Shown: positions 1 to 12,200 of the stretch, one piece after another
Layout of the letters: every line of letters begins with the position of its first letter
How positions within the stretch are numbered: the first letter of the stretch is position 1
From: Corbicula japonica
Lineage: Eukaryota > Mollusca > Bivalvia > Venerida > Cyrenidae
NCBI GenBank assembly: GCA_038501625.1
Contig: JAZAYU010000012.1
Coordinates: forward strand, 2,480,001-2,544,000
Length of the DNA: 64,000 bases
Direction of reading: 5' to 3'
The notes under the pieces: model-generated
What the model was told of the DNA's origin: nothing
Databases searched by the model: none
Seen by the model: the letters and a program-made list of their open reading frames with translations, nothing else
Made by a program: the position numbers and the translations under genes

Positions 1-110
1 TGCTTCAAATTTGGTAGATATCCGGGTTTGATGTACTGCAGTCATTATATTTCCTTGTAATTGCTTAATATGCATCAGTATTAGGTTATATTGTTTCATG
101 TTTTTCCCAG

Positions 111-232
111 GAGTGGTTTTGACAAGGCATTCGGGTTGTTGAACAGTAACCCTAGAACTGGCTGTCAGTCTGTTATCATCTTTGTCACTGATGGGAAGGA
201 CACAGATGGGGAAAATGTCCGCTGTGGACCTG
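111..232 (+). CDS. Exon: end of VWA domain
   Basis: Acceptor tttttcccag/g, donor g/gtttgt. The exon opens with the last base of a codon from an exon outside the window and encodes 40 residues, including SVIIFVTDGKDTDGE. The FVTDG strand is the usual late VWA motif whose Asp helps bind the MIDAS metal. The DxSxS part of the site would lie upstream and cannot be inspected. Confidence 0.88.
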
Positions 233-3200
233 GTTTGTAACATTTATGTTCAGAAATATTCCTGTTTTACAATGCCTTTTACTCCATGGCTATGATTTTG
301 TCAAATGGGTGAAGATCTTGTGTAGATCTAGAGCAGCCTGCACATACTTGTTGTCTGATCAGGATCTGTGCTGTTGACCTTTACATTCATTAGGTTATTC
401 CTCGCCCAGAATTGAACACTGTAGATCATGTTGAGGGTTGCACGCAAGATTGTCATAACTACATTAAAAGAAGGAGTTACGACAGTCTTGCATGCGACCC
501 TCAATGTGTAAATGTTTGCAAAAGAGGTAAAAATTGTTTCTATGGAGTTAAATGTTAAATACCTAGTCAAAAGTTCACTAAAAATATTTTTATAGAATAT
601 CTCTAAGTAAAATATTCATGATGGAATAAGAAATAGCAGTTTTAACAATATACATTAAGTAAGGGGGGAGGGTTAAATTGGAGGGATCTTCACCAATGTT
701 TCAAGGATAAAAAAGATGGAGAATGACAATTATGCAGAACATACATGAATCCACTGTACTCTTTAAGTAACAAAGTTAATCTAGGATAGCAGATATAATG
801 TAATCACACCATGTACCCATATTTTCAAGACAAATTTCTGACAATACAAACAGAAAATGATTGAATTCAAAAATAGTAAGTTGATTGTGAACATGTAAAA
901 TGCCCACATTTATATTCAGTTAACCAAGTTTTAACAGATTTTTTGGGAGAGACACAAGGAACCTGGCAAACTTCCAAATTTGTAAATGTTCTGTTAATTG
1001 TCGGAAATTATGCTAATTGACTGAAAATAACATTTTCAGGCAGATATATTTTTGCAATTTATATAATGTTTATAAAAAACACCATATTACTTAAAAAGAC
1101 ATCATATTACATTACATAAATATGATGATAAATTTTATTGGGGTTTGAAATCCATTTCTGCCTTTTTGAGAATATGTGAAAATTAAACTTGCCCAAAGTA
1201 AAATGATAACACAATAAGTGGCAGTGCATAAAAATAACTTTGCCAGAAAACTAGCACTCATATAGAATATTTGATTAAATCTACATTTCAGGATACTACA
1301 CAAGGAGTGGGTATGTGCCAGGACCTGTCTGTAAATACAACTGGACCAAGGTGTGGACTGTTGCTGACCACAAAAACTCCTACTTTAATCCCCAGGTAAA
1401 ACAAGTGTTTTGACAAGCCTCTGTAAAAGATCACCCTTGAGAATACTTAAAGTCAAATCTGTTGTCAAATACCACTCAGAAAAAATTTGTGGGACAGCTA
1501 AAGTGACATCTTGACCACAGGGGGTCATTGTTTACAGGTGGTCTTTAACACAGGTTCGACTGTACAGTGATCTCTAGTGACATTCGGTTGTTCATAACAG
1601 GTTGTAACTCATTAAAAAGTAAGCTCCAGGAAAGTATGAAATGGTCTTTTGAGCTAGTAGGTCTCTGTTTTCCTATTCAAGTGGATCTTACTTAAGTATC
1701 ACTGTACCTTTTATAATAATGCGGATGATAACTTCTTTGTCGGAGTGCTTTTGTTGGTAAAATAAGGTCAGGATAAAGCACAAAGCATCTAGTTTTTGAT
1801 AAGATCAATCCAAAACACACTATTCCTTAATAGTAATTTTGACATCAAACATTGTGTCCTCAACATGTGATCATTAATAAGATGTAGACTGTAGTGTTAA
1901 ATGAGGAAACAAAATCTCATAATTAAGTATTACGACATGTGGAAAAGTTATTAATGTCATTGTCAATTTTTTGATCTATGGGCTCTGTGTTTTACTCAAA
2001 TTTGTGGGTCAGAAAGTTGGGGATGCAGACAAAACAGAGTTATAACAGCTTTTGTAAAGTATGAGCCTGTCCTTCATCCTGATTTTTTTTTTCAAAAATT
2101 AAAAATGTCTAGTTTGTCATTTCAGGCAAGAATCTTCAGTTACCTCATTAAAGAAGATGCGGAAGTGTTTCCTGGGAAACTTGCATGTAACCATGGTGGC
2201 AGCATGCTCAAACTGAACACGGGCGAGAACCTCATCTCTCAGATGAGTAATTACTTCGAGTTCCTGTCTTCCAATGCCGAGACCTCGAAAGCTCTGTGGA
2301 CATCCCCGTATCTTGATGCCTGGGGATTAGGAATCATGGTTACTCATGCTATACCAGTCATTAGCAAAATTACTGGAAGGTTAGTGACTGTGCTGTTAAA
2401 CTCTTGGGTGAAAGTTTTAAGAATTATGCCTGAAATTCAGGATTCTTTGTGTCTAAAAATGGTTGATTTTATTTATTTTTAAATTGACAAATTTTCAGGT
2501 ATTCAGAATTCCCAGCTTTTACCCGTGTAAACTTTTTCTGAACGGGTTAAAATAAGTCTTTCTCACTTTAGCTAATGGTAATTTTAAATCAACAGTGCAC
2601 ATTACATGTAGCACTTTAAAATTTAAAAAAAATGTGCTTTTATTATTTTTTTACACGTAAGTGGCTTAATTTAAAAAATAACAGTAATTTACTTGGTAAA
2701 GATGTAAATGCAAATAATTTGAATTTTGGATACATCGCAGCTGCTTATTACTATCAAAAATCAGCATAAGTTTATGACAGATCTACATGTATGTACATTA
2801 ATTCAAATTCTTGCTAGAGGACACAGCAGTCATGTATATATCGTATTACATCGTGAGAACTTTTTACAATTTATTGACTTAAGACTTCATTCCTTGCAAA
2901 TTAAGATATTGGATTTAGGAAAAGTACTAAATGCATACCTGTGGGTTTAAAATTAAAGACTCTGCTCTGATCTACAAGATAAGAGATTGAGAGAATAATT
3001 CAGTATGAATATTTTTTAGAACTATAGGAGTGGTTGGGATAGATGCAACGTTGGACAAGATTGAGAACTTTCTGACCAAACATCAGTGGGGTACCGTCTA
3101 CTCCTTCCTTATCAACAACCAGGGGGAGACAATCTTCCATCCAAAACTGAAACCCAGTACTAATGTAAGTAGTTCAACATTTAACCTTTTACTCCATATA

Positions 3201-6200
3201 TACTTAAAGAAATTAGAAACGCAACTTCTTTAAACACAAAATATGTTTCGTGATTAAAGAAGTTGCGTTTTTAATTTCTTTTACTATATTATTTGTACTT
3301 GGAGAAATTAGAAACGCAACTTCTTTAAATATGAAATGTATTTCTTGTTTAAATAAGTTGCGTTTCTAATTTCTTTAAGTATATATTTTCAGGGTTTTTT
3401 CATGTGCAAAATGTGTAGAGCCAGATCAGCCAGCACATCGATGCCATTTGATCAGGATCAACATTGATTGCTTCTTGGTTAGAAATAACCTTATGAATCA
3501 AAAAGCTGAGTTTAGAACCTGATCTGATAGAAAACTTGTGCTGGCTGATTGCATATCCCATGGGCTATAGTAGAAAATGGAAACTTTTGACATGTTCACT
3601 GGGTACAGTAATCAAGATTTCAATCAATTATTAACAGTGTTAAAAGCAAAAAAAAAAATTTAAAGGAAATGGAAACAGAATGCAAATGCAACAGCAGTGG
3701 AATGGCACTGATTATGGAACAAATTGGAAACAGGACAAATATAATTTTTGTGATTTTCAGTACTGTAAATACATGTATTCTAGTGGGCAATACAGTAAAT
3801 TAATTGTGTTTACAATTCTTCCTTATTTTGTTTCAGCTACTTGAAGACCCTATTTTCATTCCAATCCAACAACTGGAGAAAAACAAAGAAAACCAGCCGG
3901 AAGCATTTTCTGAGATAGAGCGTAATATGAAGCTTGGCAAGGAAGGGTCACTGAGGATTGAAAAGGCTGTTGATGGAAAACCCAGGGTAGGCGAAACATT
4001 TTTCCCTTTTTGTTGATCTTGTCCTAAAACTAGATGAAAAGAAACCAACTACAATAAATCAAATTAATTTGCAAGATAGAATTGATTAACAGTTTGTGTT
4101 ATCTAGCCCCAAGTTTAGCAGTATTTACATAAATAAGCAATACAAATTTTATTTAATCGTTAACTCCATTCCAATGATGCAACTTGTATCACATGAGAGA
4201 TCTGTGTAGAACCAGATCAGCTGGCACATCTATATAACTCATATCTGATCTGGATCTACAGTGATTGCTTCTTGGTCAGAAATAACTTGATAAATAATGC
4301 CAGCTGTTCTGGATTTACACTGGTCGCCCTATGCATATGATGAGAGGTGTATATGGGTTAAAGGTTAAGACAAAACAGTTGTATTTATATTTTGGTGTAA
4401 TTGTCAACTTCTATTAGTAGTTCTTACCATTTACAGATTTGACATTTCTGTTGAATTAAAGATCAGTTTTTTGTACTTGGTGTTTTTGTTTTTGCAGACA
4501 TACTACTATGCAGGACTGAACAATTCGGAATACTCGTTTGCGTACAGTATTGCTGATACAGATATGGTGAGTACCCAGCTAGATTTGTCTAATATTTGTT
4601 GTGTTATCATAAAGTTGAGTATCCTGGAACCAAGATCATAAAACTAAGATTGGAGACCAGTCTCAATTCTCAAGCATCTGATTGGCTGAAATGATGACTG
4701 GTCGCAATTAATAACCAAGTCTTGTATTTAATTTAGTAAAAGTGTTTTGTTCTGCTCAGGAACCATAGATTAGATTATCATACCAACTTCTTTAACCCTT
4801 TACTCCATGCAACTTTTATCCCGTGGGAGAACAGTTTTGATCCAGATCAGATGGCACCTCTGTCAGATAAGGATCTAAACTGATAGCTGTTAGATTTCTT
4901 AGGTTATTTCCAACTAAGGAGCAAACATTTATTTAGATCTGACAGCTTGAATGTGCCATCTGATCCATCTTTCAAAGATTATTTTCTTCTAGGAGTTTTT
5001 GCGTTCTCAAGAACCAAAGAACCGAGCTGATTATAAGACGAGCTACTTCAACCTTCTGAAGCACTACAACAGTACGCTAGCTCGCCAGATGCTACCTCCA
5101 GGAACATACGAGGAGCTAGATGTCAAAGAAAACGAGGAGAAATATCCAGGACTGCGAGTGTCCTACAAATACTCAACAATTTTTCTTGCACCGTTAGCTT
5201 ACTGTGATCCAATAAAGTACATTTACGATGATGATTTGGATAGAAAGACGGTGGATGCTCATAATTGGATAAACAGTGAGGAAGAAGATTTGGGATGTGA
5301 GAATAGAAAACAGCAGTTTGACAAAGGTGTCAGGTAAAATAGTGTCCTAAGATCTCATCATGCCCTTGGCAGTGGTTTTATTGTCTTTTAAAACAAGAAG
5401 GTTGTTAATGAAAATGAATGTAAACCTGTTGTTAAACAGAAAGAAATTATTGCTGTTTCCTTGAAAAACAGCAGTCATATTGTCAGTGATGCTGGCTGTT
5501 TCCTTGAAAAACAGCAGTCATATTGTCAGTGATGCTGGCTGTTTCCTTGAAAAACAGCAGTCATATTGTCAGTGATGCTGGGGGAAATTCCTGGATCCCT
5601 GGTCTAAATAAATCTTTGTGAAGATCATATAAGAGTTAAGGTTAGAGCCAGTTTGTATTTGCAATGACTAATATGTAACTGACAGCGCAGGAAGAGTCTG
5701 ACCAGGATCTACTCTGTCAGCTTTTAGATTCAACTAAGACGTCAGCTGTGTAGATCCTGATTAGTATGCATTTACATGCTGGCTGATCTGGATCTACACT
5801 TATTGCCTGTGTGATTCATATTCTCGAAACAGCTATAATTTGAAAAATATTAGGGAGAAATTAGATGATACACTTACCTTAAAGTTTTGACATATTATAT
5901 TACATGAGAATATCTCAGTAACATATAGGCAGTTTCAAAAATTGATTTAAATTCTTTGTTTGGATTTAAAATTGTCTTTGGATTGTCTTGCCAGATGTTA
6001 TAGATACATTTATTTCTTCCATAAGTATTTCTTTTATTATTTGTGCAAACAGATTTGATCAAGATCATGCAGCACATTCATGCTGTCTGATCAGGATCTT
6101 CTGATTGCTTTAAGCTTCTTCAGGTTATTTCTGACTAGGAACTAAACAGTGCAAATCCTCGTAAGACAGCATGGCTGATCTGGACCTACAATATTCACAC

Positions 6201-9200
6201 ATGCAATAAAACTGGTGTATATGGTGTAAAGGAAAAATTTTTGTACGAACAGGGCAGATGTTCTGATCACCCAGCCGATTGAGGAGATATGGAAGAATAG
6301 ACAGTTTGAATCTCTCAGTCAGATCAAATGGACGAATGTTGGGCTGCGGAGTGGAGTATTCAGAACATACCCTGGACACAGGTCAAGGAGAGGTTATGAC
6401 CCCACTAAGTAAGATATATTGATTCTGAGGGTTCATTACATTAAGTGTTTTGCTTGTCCACCACTCACAAATCTTGGCTGGAGCATTTGTGTGTGCCCCC
6501 TGTTTAAAGGGATTTCAACCAAGCTTCTTACAATTGTTCATTAGTGTTGTTTCCAACATGAACAAAGGCCCTACCTCAAAAGGTCAAGGTTAAATGAGGT
6601 AAATGTTTGTGCACAATACAAAAATTTCTTGAACCATACTTAGAAATATCAGACAAAAATTTGATAGACATTTTCAATAAATATAAATTTGATAAAATTT
6701 ATCCACCCCAGACATCATTTCTTTATGTGTGACATGTTACTCAAATTTAATGCTTACATTTCTCTGACCTCCATTTTCCTGACTCTTAAATTCTCAGGCA
6801 AGCAGGAACTGTTGTTTCCAACATAGTTTGCATTGAAGGGGCCTTATTTTTTCTATTTGTAGAAGACCATGGTATAAGAGAACCAGTGCAGCCCCTCACC
6901 AGATCTCTATATCCACCCCGTACATGGATGCTGCCGGAGTCGGCAAGATAAACACCATATCGCAGGCTGTGTTTGAAGGAATGAAGGTGAAATCCGAAGA
7001 AGAATGTCTCAACTTCTCGTCAGATGGACCCTGGCCAGGAGGCTGTAAATGTAATCTGGATGATGATTGCATTATAAGTAAGTGTTTTATGTAGTGAATG
7101 GACAAAAATCCCTTTCAAAAATCTGTACTGAAAATGCAACATTTTGTTATGAATGCCATTTGCTTTTAATACAGATTTGATAGAGAACAATGTTTAAATG
7201 CTAGTACCTACTGGAGCATCTTAAGGTGTATACGTTCAAATGTTTTACCTGTACTTCTTAGCTATGAAATATGATTTTCCAATATATGTAGCTTAAGAAT
7301 TTAATAATTTGTAAATATTGTAACTCATTCCTCCATATAATTGCCTTTATCACATACCTTCCGGTGTGGGAGTGTAATAACACATGTTATATATTTTCGA
7401 TATATAACTAGTTATATATCGTAGCTGAATCACTATTCATCTACATTATCAGCGAACAAAACAAATTTATGAAAATGACTTACTTTTGACCACTTTAGAC
7501 AAGCAATCAACTTCTTTAAGGAACTTAAGCATCCCTTATATTGATAATATCCACGGAAAATATAACTTTCTGACATCTTGTTTACTCCGTACGATAGCAA
7601 CACCGAAAGTCTATGATGAAATTCAACAACAGCAACAAAGCCATTTTCATTTCGTTTAATTCGAAAACAAAATGACCTAGACGTTGACATCGTTATAAAT
7701 AATATTGTCGGTGTGATCTTTCAACATCCCCGAAACAAAATACAAACACTAGAAGCATATTTTCAATCCAAATTATGAGTTTATATCCAGCAAATTTCAA
7801 TGTTGTCATATGCCGCTATGAAAATTTACACAAATGACGTCATACAGTAGATCAATTTATTTAATTAAACACAACTTCAGAAGCCTATAACTGGTAGATT
7901 CTTTTATCTAGACTAGCGCAGTTAATTTTATTTATTTATTTTTACTTATTTTGGCAAATAGGAAAACGGTAGGATAAATTTTTGGGGACTAGCTTATGTA
8001 TCACCCGATACAACTGAATTACACATGTTTTAATTTCGCTCTACTAGGCGGTAGAAAGGGACAATTCATGGATTTTGCTTGTTTTTTCAGGGTATGTGAT
8101 AAATAGAATACATCATTCGTGATCATTTTATACTGAAATTATTAAACTCGTCATCTAAATCGATATAAAACTCGGCAAAAGCCTAGTTCTTTATCGATTT
8201 GGACGACTCATTTAATAATTTCAGTATAAATGATCACTCATGTTGTATCCTCTATTTATTGCACTGATATAGTGTAGATCCAAATAAGCTATCACATCCA
8301 TGTTGTCTTATCAGGATCTGCACTGTTTGCTTTTTTATTCATTAGTTTATTTCTGACTAAGATGTGCCCAGTACGTATCCAGATCAGATGGCTTGTATGT
8401 GCTGGCTGATCTGGATCTACACTGGTCGCACATGCAATAAAATGCGTATATATGGAGAAGGGTTAAATTATCATTCCCCGCTTCGAAGAAGAGGGGATAT
8501 ATTGTTTTACCCTTATCTGTCCGTCCATCCATCCTTCCATCTGTCTGTTTATAATAAAATTTCTGTCACAGTTTTCTAAGCAACTATAACATGCTGCAGC
8601 CTGATATTTTGCATATTCCTTTATCCTATAGTCCAATATGGTGTAAAGCAATTTTATGCTCCTTGCTCATAAACATCCTATTTACCAAATATTTTTTACT
8701 ACATACATTGAAGGTGCATTCATAAACCAAATTGCATCTTTATTGACAATATAGGTGCATTACATGAACCAAAGGGCATCTTTATTGACAAATGCCAATT
8801 ACTTGTTGAAAGTCATGTTTCTCAAAGCCAGGGTATCACTAGTGAGCATTAGCTTACAGATTTACTTGTTTATTTTGCAGAAGTCTGTTACCTCAGTAAA
8901 AGCCCAGAAGCCAGTGATCATCGACGCTGTGCCACAGAACGTGTTGAGGCTGTTACAGGACTGGACATCTTGTATGATGATTTTCAGAACAAGACGATGG
9001 ACAGTATGGAGGCGAGTGATTTCAAGAGATCCTGCGGACAGTACTATAACTGTCCTGACGGGGAACCCAACTGCTCCACTAGGTCTGTATACAAGTATCT
9101 TGCATGAGTGTGAGGTGAAGATGTAAAAATCTGTCACCAATGGGGAACTGTTTTTGCGGGAATGAGGCTCTGCCAAGTCTTGATCGAATGTCTCGTGCAA

Positions 9201-12200
9201 GAAAAAGTTTTTATAGTTATCCAATCCAAATTTATTTACTTACGCTGAAATGTGGACTTTTATAAAAAAAACATTTTTTAAACATCACTAACTTGAATAT
9301 GTGACGTCAAATCATTGATGATGTGAAGTCACTCATGTAAGCACAAAGTCATGAATGTTATCTATAATAAATAGTTAAAAAGAAAAACAACACATGGATT
9401 TTTTATAAAATTTAATGTAAATAAACCGTGCAAAATAGTGCTTACTGCACAACTTTTTTTTTGCGCAAATAATGATGTTACACACAGAAAACAGACATTT
9501 TACATATGCAAAATATAAATGACAAACATGAAATGTTATTTATGTTGACATTATTCAATATCATGAAAAAATCTTTTCACTAATGAAAAGATAGGGTTTT
9601 CTTTCACTGGTAAAAAGGCAGAAACAATTATATTCTGTCAGATTATTTTGAGATTATTTTGAGTATGAAATTTATGTTTTCCTGTTTGAAGAAAAGGCTA
9701 TACATTCAGATTGCATTGACAAGCATTTTGTCTATCTGCCATAAAAATTTAACATCGGCTTTAACTTTGCCATTTCTAAATACTGCTTCATTAAATTTAC
9801 ATAATATATTGCTTATAACAACACGGCTGTGATAAATCCAATGTCAAGATCACATTTGACAGAGTTATTCCTCTTCTTGTTCTTAGATAATCTCCAAAAA
9901 TCTTAATAATTGTTCTGACAAAGACACAAGGGCTTCATAAATGTTTGCCTGAACACCAATTTAGTCTAGAGCATGTTACATTTATTGCAGATGTTACTTG
10001 TTTGATTCCAACGCTTTCCTGATCATGGACCCTGACTTCCTTCTGGCGAGTGATCTGGACGAGAGCAAATATGAACAGGTGCAGCTTGGAGAGAAGGAAG
10101 GGGAGGTAATGAAGGACCTCGTATACAAACATGCATTTATAAGGAGAACGGAGAAAGTGGATTTCCAGGGCTCTTGTAGAATTACACCTGAAGAACCAAA
10201 GGTAAGTTTATGTAGGGGTCTAGCCTAATTTTAGCTGTGCTATGCTAAAATGAGTCTTTGCTGATTTTTATGCTTCAAAAGCAGGCATATAGTAATTGCA
10301 CTGTCCATCTGTCTATTTGTCATTACAGTAAAATCTTTTCCAATGTATAGCAGTAATGAGCTGTATTCCCAGCTGAAATTGTTTCCCCAATTTTTGGAAA
10401 AATCACAATTTTTAGTTTTTATAAAAACAGGTATTGCCATTAAAATACCAGAATGACTCAAATATGTTGAGGTATGCTCTTCTTATACTGTTTCAACCTT
10501 TTAGTCCATGTGAGATGGCTGTTTTCCTATGGGTGTAGATCCTGATTAGCTGGCACATCTGTTCATTTTTAGATTAGATTATAAGTAATTATAATTAATT
10601 AGGTTATTTCAGATATAAATTAGGTTTATTTCACATCAAGATTCACAGTGTAAACCCAACCAGCTGGCACATCTGTGCCATCTGTCCAGGATATTCACTA
10701 TTTGCTTCTTTGAAATAAAAAAATAGTAAATCAAAAAGCAAACGGCGTACATCCTGATGGGACAGCATGGGTTTGCAGGTTTTTCTGAATATACACTGTT
10801 TGCCCATGCAATAAAGCTCCTATCTAAAGTGTAAAGTGTAAGGTTGTTATAGCAAAGAATATTTTCTCCCTTGTTTTTCATGAAATCCTTAATTTGAGAT
10901 ATTTTTCAAAACTACAAAGTTTGCAATATCTTCATCTTATTGTTGTCATATCCTAAAATGAGGTCGCTAGCCTGACAGGTTGTTTTTCTGTCAGAAGTGG
11001 CTCATTGGTATTTTTCCGAATATTTGCTCCTAGAAAAAGTGTCTGTAGATATTTCTGTGGTAAATAATTTGCTACACTGCGGGGGAAAATGTGCCACTGG
11101 TCATACTTTTGACATTTTTATTCATTGATTTGTTAAGAAAGTACAGACAATTATCTTTAATTATCTTAAGAATACTAGCGAGGTTATAGTCCTAATTATA
11201 GTATTTGTTTCATCAAAATATATAATAATTGGTGCTTAACTTCATGAAGTCATTTGATATTGAAGGACTTTGTTAACATCTCTAAGGCAAATGCTCACAT
11301 ATTTTCTCTTTGCTAAATCAGATGAGATTTGAGTATTTAAGATTTATACAGCAGTCAATACTTAACCCTTTCCTCCATAGACACACCTTTATCACGTGGG
11401 GGAACAGTTTAGATCCAGATCAGCCGGCACATCCGTGCCATCTGATCAGTGTCTAAACTATTTGCTTTTTTATTCATTAGGTTATTTCTGACCAAAATGC
11501 GACCAGTGCAGATCTTGATCGGACGGCACGGATGTGCCAGCTGATCTTAATCTACACTGGTCACACATGATAAAAATGTGTATATACGGAGGAAAGAGTT
11601 AAGTAAAAAATACAACAAGTTTTTTAACCATACTCATTGGATATGTCTTGTCACATTGTTCCATATGATGAGGACCTCATTGCACTGTTTCATCTTAGGT
11701 TCATACGGTTATTTCTGCTTAGATCCAGATCAGATGGTACATTTGTTCAATCTGATCAGTTCTACACTGTTTGATTTTAGGTTTGTATGATTATTTCTGT
11801 TTAAGAGGTTAACAGTGTAGATCCAGATCAGATGGCACAGATATGCTGACTGATCTGAATCGACACTGGTAACCGAATCAATACAAGTGTTTGTTGGTGA
11901 ATATTTATGGAGTCCACAAGTTTAAATCTCAATGTTACATGTAAATAGTATTGTTTGTAGTATTGTACCATTATTCTTTATTTCTTCATATTTAATCATT
12001 AATAGGTAACCTTTTTACACAATTTAATTAATTATATACTTTGTCTCTTAATACTTAATCTTGTGATATATTACTGGCAGCTTTTTATTATTTCATAAAC
12101 AAAATACTGTAAATTTCCAGGTAACTCTGGATGGGATCCCAAAGAATCCTGAGGAACAAGATGACTATATCCGAAATAAAGGTCCTATCCCAAAGTTCAA

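Noticed and set aside
3020..3027. AG at 3026-3027 as the acceptor of the Cache-core exon
   Set aside because: It would leave the join out of frame; the AG at 3018-3019 restores phase and a conserved strand.
8755..9224. 123-codon plus and 120-codon minus frames over the 8881 exon
   Set aside because: Shadows of the alpha2delta-like exon; only the frame that joins to the neighbours with matching phases has conserved Cys and sequons.
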